Shown piece after piece: positions 36,651-48,688 of a stretch of 64,000 nucleotides of DNA (positions within the stretch are counted from its first letter, which is position 1; each line of letters opens with the position of its first letter). Source of the DNA: Diadophis punctatus similis (taxonomy: Eukaryota > Chordata > Lepidosauria > Squamata > Dipsadidae); contig JALIGW010000001.1 of the NCBI GenBank assembly GCA_023053685.1, forward strand, positions 230,752,434 to 230,816,433, in the 5' to 3' direction. The translations under genes were made by a program, and so were the position numbers. The notes under the pieces were generated by a model. The model worked only from the letters and a program-made list of their open reading frames with translations, was not told the origin of the DNA and searched no databases.

Positions 36651-37036
36651 CAGGGGGTCCTTGACTTATGACCACAATTGAGCCCAACATTTCTGTTGCT
36701 AAGTGAGACATTTATTAAGTGAATTTTGCCCTGTTTTAAGATCTTTCGTGCCACAGTTGTTAAGTGAATCAATGCAGTTGTTATGTTAGTAACATGATTG
36801 TTAATTGAATCTGGCTTCCCTATTGACTTTGTCAGAAAGTCGCAAAAAGTGACCCCAGGACATTGCAATCATCATAAATATGAGTCAGTTGCCAAGTGTC
36901 CAGATTTTGATCATGTGACCGTGGGGGATGCTGCAATGGTCGTAAGTGTGAAAAACAGTCATAAGTCACTTTTAGTGCCGTTGTAACTTCAAATGGTCAC
37001 TAAATGAACTATTGTAAGTTAAGGACTATCTGTACT
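36651..37036. mobile_element. Snake MITE, best-preserved copy of the 'gtccttgactta' family
   Basis: Left end CAGGGGGTCCTTGACTTA and right end TAAGTTAAGGACTATCTGTA form inverted termini. The interior has the repeated 'cagttgttaagtgaatc', 'gtcataagtcac' and 'atcatgtgaccgtgg' phrases. No clear target duplication, so the superfamily is uncertain. Degraded relatives lie at 18110-18575, 26925-27120 and 33405-33705. Confidence 0.7.
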
Positions 37037-37154
37037 GAATTTCTCAAAGTCTTCAGGTTTTTAGATGTCCAAGAAAAAAGTAGGACTTCTTATCTAGTGG
37101 CTTTAAAAAAAAAGAATCCAGAAATGTATGAATAAGACTAGCAGGGGCTTTGAT

Positions 37155-37394
37155 ATAGCAATAGCAATAGCACTTAGACTTATATACCGCTTCACAGTGC
37201 TTTACAGCCCTCTCTAAGCGGTTTACAGAGTTCAGCATATTGCCCCCAACAATCTGGGTCCTCATTTTACCCACCTCGGAAGGATGGAAGGCTGAGTCAA
37301 CCTTGAGCCGGTGAGATTTGAACAGCTGAACTGCTGAACTAGCAGTCAGCTGAAGGTTGCAGTGCTGCTTTTAACCACTGCACCACCTCGGCTA
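37155..37394 (-). mobile_element. tRNA-derived SINE (Sauria type)
   Basis: Full-length minus-strand copy, very similar to 33138-33381, bounded left by repeated 'atagcaatagcaatagc'. Confidence 0.85.
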
Positions 37395-38311
37395 TAAATA
37401 TGCATCATGTTAATTCCTGAAAGTAAATTGAATTAAACCCCATCTTCATTTTAGAATTTACATTAAGTCATATCATAATTAAGGAAGTAGGTCCAAAACA
37501 CACTTTCAGGTGTTGCTGCAATTACCATTATGGATTTCAGCTAACAAGACAGAGTGGAAGTAAATTTTATGATCTTTTTTTATTTTTTTATTTTAGAAAA
37601 GAGACTTTAAAGAGAATGGGATTTTAATGCTATGCCTTGTATGTTCCATTATAACTAAATTCTGACTTTAATACTGTAGCAAGATATTTTAGCGTTAGAG
37701 TTTTAACGATGATGGTGTCTAATGTAGTGTAGTGTTTAAGATGTCAGACTGGAACTGTGAAGACTCAAGTTCAAGTTCATCTGTCACTCTTTCTTCAGCC
37801 CACCCTACCTCACTCTTGTGAGGGTAAAATGAGAGGAGGGCCCCATGTATGTCGCCTTCCTCTTGGAAGGAAATAGAGGATATAAACTTAACAATTGAAC
37901 TGGCTACCTTCCTAATTATTTATTTATTGCAGCCACCCATGTTGCAATTGTGACTATTGGCAGCAAACACAGGATTAAAACCAACAAAAAGTAAACTGAA
38001 GAAATAGTAATAATAATAGTAATAATAGTGATGATGACGATGATGTTGTAATACTAGCATATTAATATTATCCCAGTATTGCATTATTATTACTATTTCT
38101 TGGTTTTGCCTTTGTTGGTTTTAATCCTATCATACTAGCTAAGAAATCTAATCTGACTGTGCAACCAAGTTAATAATACAATACTAGCATAATTAAATTA
38201 GGTGTTTTGATAGTTTATTAGCATATACTTTATTTTTATTTCTTTGTAATCAGTGGATAACGTATGCCCAATCTCAAAAGCAGCACTACAGATTCAAAGA
38301 GACAAAAGGTG
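37395..38311. other. Intergenic, nothing recognised
   Basis: AT-rich. A short run of (AAT/GAT) trinucleotides lies at about 38005-38045. Confidence 0.35.
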
Positions 38312-38615
38312 TGTCAGGGTTCCAAATAGCATCGAAAACTAAATCAGAGTCCGAGGCAAAGTATTCCTCAAAGTTCCAATTTATTAGCAGAGCCATGTTG
38401 GCACATCTGGGAGAAACCCGAATCTGAAGTCCCAGGGGTTTCTCCACCCAGTTGAAAGTTCAAGCCCTTGTCCCCACACCCACAAGTCCATCACATTGAC
38501 CAATCTTCTTCTGCCAACTTGGCAGCAACTCCCATCTCCTTCCGTGCAGGTGTTGAAGTGTGAAGACAAAGGCTGACCTTGACCATCTAGAAGGAATTTG
38601 TTATGGCTACAGGCA
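38312..38615 (-). mobile_element. LTR-like repeat (family 2)
   Basis: Uninterrupted relative of the sequence around 33880-34495, here reverse-complemented. On the minus strand it carries GCTAATAAATTGG as a polyadenylation signal and ends GGAACCCTGACA. The TG...CA boundaries are plausible, but no exact flanking duplication was found. Confidence 0.55.
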
Positions 38616-38904
38616 TGCATCCCTCATGCAACTACCCCTCCCAAATTCCCATAGCTAAGAATACATTTTAAAATAGCATAAAGTGTGGCTGGCCAAAGAC
38701 CCCAACTAAAATGGCTTCGGCCTGACAAGGTACAATACTTGGGTGTGTGCCTAGGCTTACAAGTACTACCTCTCCTCCCAGCTAATCTTGGCAATAGATG
38801 GAGCTACTTTAAGGAGTTGCCAGCAGCTGTCCAAGCGAGCACCAGATCACCTTTTCCTCTTCAAAACTAAAGCATGCCCAGTCATGTTGGGAATAGCTCG
38901 GTGA

Positions 38905-39930
38905 AACAAATAAATAATCAATTCAATTTATTATTACAGTCTTAGACCAGAGACCAGAGCAAATAAAAGCACTCAGTATATATATAATTAAAAATTCTAG
39001 TATAAAATAATAAATAATAACTAAAATCTATAATAAAATCCAGTCTGTCAATTATACATAGTCTGACTATAAGATAGTTGCAATCCATAAACTGTGTGGC
39101 CCGTTGTAGGTTCAACGCTAAAACGGAAATGACTCAGCAGTGCAAAGGGTTTGCCACAATTGTTACATAACATCACTATGGTTTTTGGGATGAATCCCCA
39201 GTGTTGCTGCGCAGAATCTGGCCACCTGCGCTGTAGTTATGGACTGTTCATCCTTAAGCAGCCACGGAAGATAGGTAGTGTCAGAACGACCAGGATACCT
39301 AGCAGTTATTGGCAGAATATTTTTTTTCCTAATCTCTATATAAAACGCACATCTAAGGAGCATGTGACCCATAGTCCCCACCTCTCCTGAGCCGCAGGGG
39401 AAGAGTCTTTCCGTGAATGGTATTCTTTTATACTTGCCATACAGGACGGCCGATGGAAGCGCACGGCACCGTGCGAGTGAAAATGCTTTCAGGTGGTTTG
39501 CTGACTCCAACTGACTAAGATAGCTGGCAGGAGCATCCACACATCTAATGGCATCTGGAGCCAGAAACAGCGGAACTTTCCCTAAGTCCGCCTGCCTCTC
39601 GATGTCCTCCACCCTTTGTCGCAAGGTTTGTCTTTCTAGGTCGTAGTCCATCTTGAGTATTAAAACTGGGGAGAAGCCGAGTTTGGCAAGGTTGGATGTG
39701 AGGGCGATCTGGCTGTGACATCTGTCACCCCATTGATCGCCAAATAAATAATCATAGCACAGGGACGGTGTTTAAAGCAAGGCCAAGTGCAAAGTTCAAG
39801 CAACTTCTCAATCAGGGCAAATTCTTCTCCGTCCCCAAGATAAGGGCCGCTTATCAGCTGAGAATCTTGGGGATGGTTTTTGCAGGGGTGTTTCCACCCT
39901 GTATATTGTTGTTGACCCATGGTTATTTTT
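38905..39930 (-). pseudogene. Non-LTR retrotransposon, ORF2 C terminus and 3' UTR
   Basis: The minus-strand frame 39651-39163 (162 codons) shows the C-terminal zinc-knuckle-like spacing CGSGEVGTMGHMLLRC after a KYKRIPFTERLFP segment, typical of the end of LINE ORF2. A second frame upstream (39920-39660) continues the same protein but is shifted at about 39655, so the copy has at least one frameshift. The 3' UTR runs to about 38905 with an AATAAATTGAATTG end. Copy is 5'-truncated by the hAT at 39958. Confidence 0.65.
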
Positions 39931-39957
39931 ATGGATGAGACGATGGTGAGATGAGAT

Positions 39958-40640
39958 CAGAGGTGAAATTCAAAAATTTTCCCTACCGGTTCTGTGGGCA
40001 TGGCTTGGTGGGCATGGCAGGGGAAGGATACTGCAAAATCTCCATTCCCACCCCACTCCAGGGGAAGGATACTGCAAAATCTCCATTCCTGGGGGAAGGA
40101 TACTGCAAAATCCCCATTCCCTCCCCACTTCAGGGGAAGGATACTGCAAAATCCCCACTCCCTCCCCACTCCTGGGGGAAGGATACTGCAAAATCCCCAT
40201 TCCCTCCCCACTCCTGGGGGAAGGATACTGCAAAATCCCCATTCCCTCCCCACTCCTGGGGGAAGGATACTGCAAAATCCCCATTCCCTCCCCACTCCTG
40301 GGGGAAGGATACTGCAAAATCCCCATTCCCTCCCCACTCCTGGGGGAAGGATACTGCAAAATCTCCATTCCCACCCCACTCCTGGGGGAAGGATACTGCA
40401 AAATCTCCATTCCCTCCCCACTCCTGGGGGAAGGATACTGCAAAATCTCCATTCCCACCCCACTCCTGGGGGAAGGATACTGCAAAATCCCCATTCCCTC
40501 CCCACTCCTGGGGGAAGGATATTGCAAAGTCTCCATTCCCACCCCACTTTGGGGCCAGCCAGATGTGGTATTTGCCGGTTCTCCGAACTACTGAAAATGT
40601 CCGCTGCCGGTTCTCCAGAACCTGCTGAATTTCATCCCTG
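39958..40640. mobile_element. Non-autonomous hAT element carrying a 42-bp minisatellite, copy 2
   Basis: Ends CAGAGGTGAAATTCA and TGAATTTCATCCCTG. Perfect 8-bp duplication GATGAGAT at 39950-39957 and 40641-40648. Same family as 24401-24841 but inverted, with about twelve 42-bp units (about 40018-40545) against about six there. A unit near 40085 is shortened. Confidence 0.93.
40018..40545. repeat. 42-bp minisatellite, about 12 units
   Basis: Consensus unit: 'ggaaggatactgcaaaatc' then 'cccattccctccccactcctgg', with C/T variants that group neighbouring units. The unit is a multiple of three and stop-free, so it opens frames of 190-242 codons in both strands. These are not genes. Confidence 0.95.
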
Positions 40641-40649
40641 GATGAGATC

Positions 40650-41530
40650 TCTCATCCATGAGAGATGCTTGAGGAAGTGGCAACAGGATCAAGTTGTAGA
40701 CCAGGAAAATGACTTTCAATAATGGATGCCCTGAAGGAGAACTGATGAAAAGGCATGCTCTTAGCTGGCAAGCAGTTGCTTTGTAGAAGGCACTCCCTTG
40801 AATGAACAGTTCCAGAGAAGTATGCTTGTGTGCATTTTCTTTAAGAAGCAATCTTCCGAAGTGGCATGACCCAATGAGGTAATGCATATCTGAGTCATTG
40901 ATTGCACTCTGTGCAGATAATGCCTGGCACCAGATCCCTGTCTCAGGTTCCTGGAGAGACATAGTTTCTTCTGTTGGTTTTGCTGAAACCTGTTGCAGCC
41001 TTCTGGTTTTGCTAGCTTTTGCTGGCCCCAGTCCAGAACATTGTCATGATACCAAACAAACAGAATATTGGGCATCAGAAATTGTTTTAAGCCATGGTTT
41101 CATAAGCCATGCTTTATTGGATGAACCACATTTGGCTGTTTTCCCTCACACAACTTGCTAAATTGTATATGACAGCATGTAAACTATGGTGGTTAACATG
41201 CCATTGTAAACAAAACATATGATAGCTTAGTATGATGTGTGAACCCATTTAAGTTTTCACATGAGCTATGGAAGCACCCAGTTAAAGGACAGACGGTGCG
41301 TATAATCATACCCCAAACCTTTTTTTCATCTCCACAGTTCTTTTTCAGTGCTGTCTGGAATAGTAAATATGTTACTTGCATCATCAACAGACTAACAACT
41401 GTAGCTTTTGGAATTAAACTTACGTACTTACTCCGCAATTTTTCTTAGCCAACCTGTGAGCATATGCGACCATTTATGGCCTCTGAAAAGAAAAACCTTG
41501 GAAACTGAAAATGTGGAGGTTACTATTACA
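40650..41530. other. Intergenic, nothing recognised
   Basis: No elements recognised between the hAT copy and the Penelope-like fragment. Confidence 0.35.
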
Positions 41531-41760
41531 CTGCATGTCTATGGAGTTTCTCAGTCATCCAGGTCATGGTTGTCCCAACGGTGCTTTTTCAAGAGGCAAG
41601 TGGACTTTCTTGTTTTTCTTTGAAGACATTTCACTTCTCATCCAAGAAGCTTCTTCAGCTCTGACTGGATGGTGGGGATTGGAAGGATTTATACTCCTTG
41701 CAGACAGCTGGTCATTTGCATTCTTGTAGAGAGTTGTTGAGGCCACCTGGAGGTTGATCT
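41531..41760 (-). mobile_element. Penelope-like repeat fragment with decayed hammerhead-like motif
   Basis: On the minus strand, CTGAAGA, one extra base and the stem GCTTCT/AGAAGT are followed by GAAAT (C to T change in the conserved GAAAC). The flanks 'ggtcatggttgtccc' and 'gaggcaagtggactttcttg' match 48690-48840. Confidence 0.55.
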
Positions 41761-42024
41761 ATGTCTTCAGGGTCCCCCCTCAAGGAGATTTTGTGAGGTT
41801 TTGACTGGTGGATCAGCTGGAGGTACCAGCTGTTTTACCTTTTGGACAGCAAAAGGCGCGGAAGCCAAAATACCTTATTGAGCGTATGCTGCTTGTTCCA
41901 GCCCCTGAGTTTTTCATAACTTTGTTCCATAGAACTGGTTTAGGAAAGGATTAGGACTGGTTAATTTGAATGACAGAGAATCTTGTGGATGACAGTGAAA
42001 GGTTGACGCTCACTGGGTGCAGAT

Positions 42025-42352
42025 TGTTGAAATGAGAATAAGATCTCATAGAGGCGATTTAGATCTTTTCTTGGAATTCAGACAGTTAGAAAATAAAACC
42101 GAGATTAAAGTCTAATAGAAAATATTTATTTCAGTACAAAAACAATAAATCCTGAATAATTACATCTTTGCTAAGAAAACACGACCGTTCAGGTCAAGAG
42201 CTAAGTCAGAAGAGGATAATGGTGGTTTAGGAATGTACACATGCGCACTCATCATATCACGTGTTCTGTTTATATTGGAATGTACCATAATATTAGGATA
42301 GGGGTGCATGACCCTGCATAGACATACAACTGACAATATTCACTACGTGACA
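42025..42352 (-). mobile_element. Solo LTR, 328 bp, copy 2
   Basis: Homologous along its length to 34009-34332, same orientation. Minus strand starts TGTCACGTAG and contains GAAATAAATATTTT. Perfect 5-bp duplication CAGAT (42020-42024, 42353-42357). Confidence 0.88.
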
Positions 42353-42519
42353 CAGATGTCTCACGATTGTGCCACTTTGGCAGGATTTATGGGTACTGTT
42401 GAGGCTCTGACTACCCCAGAGAGAGTGGGAGAAGTGAAAAGGGTGGTGTGATTAAACCCCATGTGCTTAGCCCCAGTGCATGGTTATTGGATCCTGTGGC
42501 AGTCTAGGTTTTTGGCTGC

Positions 42520-43415
42520 TGCTACTGAGTGCCAGGCCAGGCTGTAATGATATCATTCAAGATCTGATAGTGATGAGCAGGCCAACTGGTCATGCATTAC
42601 CAAAAGCTGATTGGGAGCAGAGGTGTTTTTTTTTTTCCTGTCTCAAAAATGTGCCAACTCCGGTTTTGAATGTAACACTAACCACAATCTCAAGGCACTG
42701 GCTATAGTCATCCAGGTGACCCTGACGGTTTTCAAAGACACGACATCATGGATTCCCACCTCTGTTAATAAAACTGGCCTTTAGGAATCAAATGAGATTG
42801 AAGCTAGTGGCTTACACATCTGAACTGTTTATTCAAGATGACCAGTCCCTCCACGGCAGGGATGGATTGGAAAAGCAGGCTAGTGTGATTTATGACTTGG
42901 TTACACCCTAATGGACAATTGCAATGTATCTGACATGGAGCTGCATTTGAAAAACATCCAGAAGTTACACTTGGTCCAGAATGCAGTAACACACAGGCAG
43001 ATATGCGCACACCGCAGTATGCTCCTATAATACCATTACTTGGATCCAGTTATTTGGAGAACTGCTTGTATCTGATTATCTCTGCCTGCCCCACAAGAGT
43101 GAGTACAGTGTGGGTCTCTTCTGTGAAACAAGGGCTCAGAAAGTTTGCCTTTTCTGTCACAGCGCCACCCTTTGGAACAGCATTCTGCCTGAGATGTAGA
43201 CGGCCTTCATCCTGCTGGCCTTAAGAACTGAGCTTTCCCATAAAAAACACTGGTTAAGACAAGGGATGAACCTGTCTGATAAATAGGTTTGAAATGTGAA
43301 CATGCTATGATTGGCCACAGTGGTGTGGTATTGTGTTGTGTGTTGTGGTTTTTAGGTTCATTTAATTGTATGTTCTATGTTTTAATCGTATGTTAGCTGG
43401 TCAGAGTTGCAGCTG
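42520..43415 (+). mobile_element. Degenerate LINE (CR1/L2-like) remnant
   Basis: Phrases such as 'ggtccagaatgcagtaacacacaggcagat', 'cattacttggatccagttattt' and 'cagcgccaccctttggaacagcat' follow the order seen at the end of CR1/L2-like ORF2. No frame is intact. Old copy; limits approximate. Confidence 0.5.
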
Positions 43416-43417
43416 GG

Positions 43418-43568
<151 letters not shown>

Positions 43569-43859
43569 TAAAATAAATTAAATAAATGCTGACACAGAAA
43601 TGGAAGGCAAACACAAATTGGGAAGATTGCTTAGTTGCTATGTTGTGCATTGCTTTTCAGAGTCTCAGACAAATGCTAGTGACTGAATATGGAAACTCAT
43701 TTCCACAAATAAAAGTGTTCCATTGTCAGGTAAACCTTGTCCAGAGGCAGAGGAATATTTTGGGGCAAAATCTGCCTGAATCATTGAATCATAAAGGTGG
43801 AAGAGACCTTAAAGATCTTCTAATTCAATCAGATTTGCAGTGTTGGAGCTACTGGTGCA

Positions 43860-44185
43860 GTCTTTCATATCCCTGGCAACTTTAGACTCTAGGAGTTGTG
43901 TAGACTTCAACTTCCAGAATTCCCAGCACGCTGTCTAGGGCAGAGGTCTTCAAACTTGGCAACTTTAAGACTTGTGGACTTCAACTCCCAGAATTCTCCA
44001 GCCAGCTGGAGAATTCTGGGAGTTGAAGTCCACAAGTCTTAAAGTTGCCAAGTTTGGTCTAGGTAGTTCTGGAAGTTGAAGTCCACAAGTCTTAAAGTTG
44101 CCAAGTTTGGGGACCCCTCGTCTAGGGAGTTCTGGAAGTTGAAGTCCACACATCTTAAAGTTGCCAAGGTTGAGAAAGACTGCAC
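43860..44185. mobile_element. Palindromic hAT MITE inserted into an older MITE of the same family
   Basis: The inner element 43941-44119 starts CAGAGGTCTTCAAAC, ends GGACCCCTC and has a perfect 8-bp duplication GTCTAGGG (43933-43940, 44120-44127). Its flanks, 'gacttcaacttccagaattcccagca' left and 'agttctggaagttgaagtccac' right, are the two arms of an older copy. The inner element also carries an extra tandem piece ('gtctaggtagttctggaagttgaag', about 44057-44110). Confidence 0.85.
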
Positions 44186-45355
44186 TCTTAAAACAGATGG
44201 CAATCCAGATCTGTTGGAAGCCATCCCAAGAAGAAGAATTCACTGCATCGTGTGATAACACATTTCACGGGATGACAGTTCATATAATCAGAAAATTCCT
44301 CCAGTATGTAACTTGAATCATCTTCCTTGTGGCTTAGCCCACTGGTCTGGTCTTGCTTTCTTCTGAGTGACAACCCTTCAGATATTTGAAAACTGCTATT
44401 ATATCTCCCCTCCATCACTTTTTCTTTAGGCTAAACATATCAGAATATTTTAATCATATATTCTAAAGCAGTGATGGCGAACCTTTTTTGGCTCAGGTGC
44501 CAAAAGGGTGCATGCGTGCGCGATAGCATGCGCAAGCGTGCCCACACCCATGATGCAATGCCCTCCCCCCATGCATGCACACAACCCCCATGCTCCCCCA
44601 CTGCACATGCACACAACCCCCCCATGCTGCCCCCCCCCCACGCATGCGCACAGACCTCACTGAAGCCTTCAGACTTCCGGTAGGCCCATTGCGCTGTTTT
44701 TCGTTCTCCCCAGGGTTCAGGAAAGCCTCCGAACTTCCGGTTGGGCCGTTGGGCTGTTTTTCGCCATCCCCAGGCTTCAGGAGGCTTTCCTGAACCCTGG
44801 AGATGGTGAAAAATGACCCAATGGCTCAAACGAAAGTTTGTTTCAGAACTTCCAGTTGTCCTGTTGGGCCATTTTTTGCCATCCCCAGGCTTCAGGAGGC
44901 TTTCCTGAAGCCTGGGGAGAGTGAAAATGGCCGAAAAGAAGGCCAAAAATCAGCTGGAACTGACGTAGGGCAATGCCTTGCATGCCCTCAGATATGGCTC
45001 TACATGCCACCTGTGGCACCATCACTGTTCTAAAGCTTGGTCTTCAGACCTTTCCCCATCTTGGTGGCCATCATTGAACTAACTCAAATTTGTAATCGAA
45101 CTTTTTGAATTGTGGTGTGCAGTACTGAAGACAATACTCCAAATGGGGTCTGACCAATGGCACAATTATGCATGCATTTGTGGTCAACAAGTACACTCAG
45201 ACCTTTTTCATCCATATGATTGCGGTTTCTCCATCCTGTACTTGTGCCTTTCTTATCCAGATACTTTATATAGGCCTGTTAACATTCCATCATATTAATT
45301 TCTGCCAACCGCTCAAACCTGTCTAGGTCTTTTGGAATCTTCTTTTTTCTCTACA
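44186..45355 (-). mobile_element. CR1 LINE fragment split by a hAT element
   Basis: The left part ('cttgtggcttagcccactggtctgg... tatctcccctccat... ggctaaacatatc') and the right part ('cagacctttccccatcttggtggcc... caaatggggtctgacca') are consecutive pieces of CR1 in reverse complement. The hAT at 44469-45027 separates them. Confidence 0.75.
44469..45027. mobile_element. Non-autonomous hAT element, family C, copy 2
   Basis: Ends CAGTGATGGCGAACC and GGCACCATCACTG. Perfect 8-bp duplication TTCTAAAG (44461-44468, 45028-45035). The interior contains a diverged tandem unit ('ttccggtaggcccattgcgctgttttt...' repeated about three times at 44675-44890). Confidence 0.92.
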
Positions 45356-45358
45356 TCA

Positions 45359-45555
45359 GTGCCCCCCACTCTTTTGGGCACCAGGGACCAGTTCTGTGGA
45401 GAGAGGTTTTTCCGCAGACCAGAGGGGCATGGTTTCACATGCTGCCTGCATCCCACGGATTGGGCTTTGCTGGTATGCACAGTCTTGTTTCTGGTATACT
45501 GCGGCCTGGTGCTGGTTCACAGATGGGGGTTGGGTACCTTGTTCTACAGTATTAG
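45359..45555. mobile_element. Probable hAT element (CAGTGCCCCCCACTC end)
   Basis: Starts CAGTGCCCCCCACTCTTTTGGG inside the CR1 sequence and contains 'accagggaccagttctgtgga' and 'gcggcctggtgctggttcac'. The right boundary near 45555 and the duplication (ctctacat / ttctacag) are imperfect. Confidence 0.5.
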
Positions 45556-45609
45556 CCCTTCATCTGTGCTTGGTGTTGTCTGCTAATTTTATAAATGCCC
45601 CCTCAACGT

Positions 45610-46594
45610 TCCCATTGAGTCATTGAAAAAATGTTGGAGGGCCACTAATTGCATGTCCTGGTCTCCATTGTGCTGCATTCTTGCAACTGCAACTCTGACA
45701 TGTATGACTTATATTTCCTTTAATGGATTCCAGAATGTCAGAATTCAAGCATATGTTGTTGCCTGTTAATTGATCAAAATCAATAGAACAAACTCGTTGA
45801 AAAAGATCCCACAAAGTCTGCAATAGCAGAGCAATCTCTTCATTTTAAAATGACCAGGAAACCATTAGAGCAACTACACGAAGTCAAGGAAGCCATACCC
45901 TGGCATATGATCTGCAATGGGAAATTACAAGACATGAGAAGAAGGGCAGGGAGGTAGAAAATGCCATTTGGATTGTTAGCCTGGAAGAGGCTTGCGTGTA
46001 TGCACAAGCAAGGCTCCATCAAGTTCATTGGCATTCACTGTAACCTCTGTTTACATGGCCGAGCCCAACCATAGTGATGTCATCTTCTTCTCTGGAAGGA
46101 GGCTGGCAATGACTTCATTGCAGAGGATGCAAGAACCAACGTGTTTGCTCCTTGTTTTGCCAGCAGAGCCTCAGGAACCAGAAGAGCCTGTGTGGCTGGT
46201 CCATTCACTTTTCTCATGTGCGATAATAATTATAAATCAAGGGACATTATTGTTTTATCAAATAGCATCGTCATCTGCTAAGTATTCTCTGAACGAGTTA
46301 TGCCACACTTCTGAACACATCAATTTTAGAAGTAGCCAGCACTTGTATAAGACATGTAGCTGAAAACTTCTCAAAATCTGACTGGCAGAGGGGGAAATTT
46401 CTTTAAACCATTCCTGTATGGATTACCAAATTTATTTTGGTAACTAACTGAGATTATACTGAGAAATTGCTTAATGTAACTAAGAGTGAAAATAAGTGCA
46501 TAGTGTGTTTCTATTATCAAAATTCAATCTTCCCGCCATCTAAAAGTTCTGAAAACCTTTTCCTACACAATCAGAGCAAGTTCCAGCCATATCT
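45610..46594. other. Intergenic, nothing recognised
   Basis: No element ends or coding signatures recognised. Confidence 0.35.
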
Positions 46595-46735
46595 TGTCTC
46601 TTGCCTCACAATCAGGAGGTTGTGAGTTCGATCCTAGGTAGAGGCAGATGTAGGGTTCGCCTGCTTGGGCAGGGGGTTGGACTAGATGACCTGCAAGGTC
46701 CCTTCCAACTCTGTTAATCTGTTAATCCTCAGGAA
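46595..46735 (+). mobile_element. tRNA-like SINE with CR1-type 3' end
   Basis: Begins in a tRNA-like B-box region ('ggttgtgagttcgatcctaggtag') and ends with the CR1 3' phrase 'ttggactagatgacctgcaaggtcccttccaac'. Confidence 0.6.
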
Positions 46736-47049
46736 AGAAATATAGATCAATGCTATACTCCATAAAGAAAAGATGTTCATTTGGATAATATGTGCTGGGA
46801 GTGGGAGATGACTTGTATCAAAAAATTAGGCACAGGTTGTCTTTCCACTGGTACCCTCCAGAGATACTGTAGGTACATTGTAATTACAGTCAGTGGTCCA
46901 TAATTCATGATGGAATAATTTGATTGTGCAAATGAGGCCTTAGTCTATTAAATATGCAAACATTGTAATACATTTTCCTTATTTATTTATTATTGAATTT
47001 ATAGGCCACCAGACTCCCAGCAATTCTGGACAGAAATCTTTTTTTAGTA

Positions 47050-47240
47050 CAACATAGCCAAGTAATGTAGAGACGACTTGCCTTCAGAAGTTGTGAGTCC
47101 TCCGTCACTCGATGTTTTTAAGAAGATATTGGATAACCATTTGTCTGAAATAGTAGAAGGTCTCCTGCTTGAGCAAAGGGCTGGACTAGAAGACCACCAA
47201 GGTCCCTTTCAATTCTACTATTCTGTTATTCGAAGATTGG
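47050..47240 (+). mobile_element. CR1 LINE 3' end
   Basis: Carries 'agttgtgagtcctccgtcactcgatgtttttaagaagatattgga' and 'gggctggactagaagaccaccaaggtccctttcaattcta', the 3' end of CR1, with an octamer-like 'attctgttattc' tail. Confidence 0.75.
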
Positions 47241-47814
47241 GAGGAATAGAACACCTAAATTGATCCCTCTGAACATTGTTGAGGAATCAAGGCACAGCAG
47301 TGGATTGATAGAATTTAAGGAGAAACAAGGCAGAACGATACAGCAGCCTTTCATATCTTTCCTGGTATACATGGCTGTTATCAAACCTGCAAGAGGACAA
47401 GCTGATTTGATCAGCAAGCCACTCCTTCATGACATGACCAAAAAGGTATTTTGCTTCTTCCCCCCCCCCCCACCCCCATGTGCATGTCTCACTGCACATT
47501 GCAGTACCCAGGTGGACAGTAAACTGCTGACACAAAGAAGCAGAAAGTAATATACTGGAGGGAACCCTGCCAAGCTTTGAATGGGTGTCTTGCTTCAGTG
47601 AAGGTTCTAAACAAAGCACCCCCTCAAGAGTGCTTTGTGAAGCAATATTGTCCCTTTGCTTCTAAGAACCAAGCAAAGCAACCATATTGCTTTGCCTTGC
47701 TTGGCTGCAGAACCCCTCTTAGCCTTCTCCTCCTGTGCTGACTGAAGAGTTTCTTGGCTGGATGGCTATGGTGAACGTGGCCAGATTGCTTGCAATATAA
47801 ACGGAAGGCGGCAA

Positions 47815-48040
47815 TATTATAGCAATAGCACTTAGACTTATATACCGCTTCATAGTGCTTTACAGCCCTCTCTAAGCGGTTTACAGAGTTCACCATATTG
47901 CCCGCAACAATCTGGGTCCTCATTTTACCCACCTCAGAAGGATGGAAGGCTGAGTCAACCTTGAGATTTGAACAGCTGAACTAGCAGTCAGCTGAAGTAG
48001 GTTGTAGTGCTGCTTTTAACCACTGCGCCACCTTGGCTCT
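47815..48040 (-). mobile_element. tRNA-derived SINE (Sauria type)
   Basis: Minus-strand copy with a short deletion in the B-box neighbourhood (GAGCCAAGGTGGCGCAGTGG start at right). Confidence 0.83.
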
Positions 48041-48688
48041 ATTAGAATGCCCTTGGCACATGCTATAAGTGTATTGGGCAGAGTGGCTTGAGGGAACTGC
48101 CCCTCCTGCAGTTTTTTCCACACCGCTCACTCCAAGTTTTAGCAAGCATGAAGAACAGGCATTGCTTGCCCAAACTTCATCCACCCAAGGTATCTTCCAG
48201 ACTCAGTTGCTCTGGTTCCCTCAAGCCACTCATCTCGCAGGAAATCCCAGCATGCACATTGAAGCCATCCAGCATTGAACTGCCTTGAAATGGTGTCCGT
48301 GCAGGCAACCCTGAAGCCCCGCAACCAGAAAGACCTTTGTCTGTGGGACAGAGTTGAAAGAATCTTTCTTTCAAGGCTGTTAAAGGCCACCCAGATTGCT
48401 TTGTTCAGGCAAATCGAGTCTCCTCTGCTTTGGCAGAAGAAACCAAGTTGCCTCCACAATGTGAATTGCTTTATTATCAGGTGGTTGAGGTTGACCAGAT
48501 CAGAAAACAGACTCCAAAAGAAGATCTCAACTTTATTGAGATGAGTATTGTAGAAAAAACACACATTTTCCCTCCTGTCTTCCTTTCCTTTCAGAATCAA
48601 GCTGAATCTCTTCCTAACCTTTTCCTATTTTTCCTGGGCTTAAAACATGCTTTCACACATATTATAATAACTGTCTCTGAATAGTGTG
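48041..48688. other. Intergenic, nothing recognised
   Basis: Overlapping open frames of 65-153 codons on both strands have no family features and no splice context I can support. Confidence 0.35.

Noticed and set aside
40018..40545. Regular short repeats resembling a CRISPR array
   Set aside because: Units are directly tandem with no unique spacers, lie in a vertebrate genome, and are part of a transposon.
39957..40722. Overlapping open frames of 190-242 codons with a 14-residue repeat on both strands
   Set aside because: They arise from a stop-free 42-bp minisatellite inside a hAT element. Open frames in several registers of both strands and no conserved domain argue against a protein.
48139..48600. 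153-codon minus-strand frame
   Set aside because: No domain signature, overlapping frames on the opposite strand, and no supporting splice sites.
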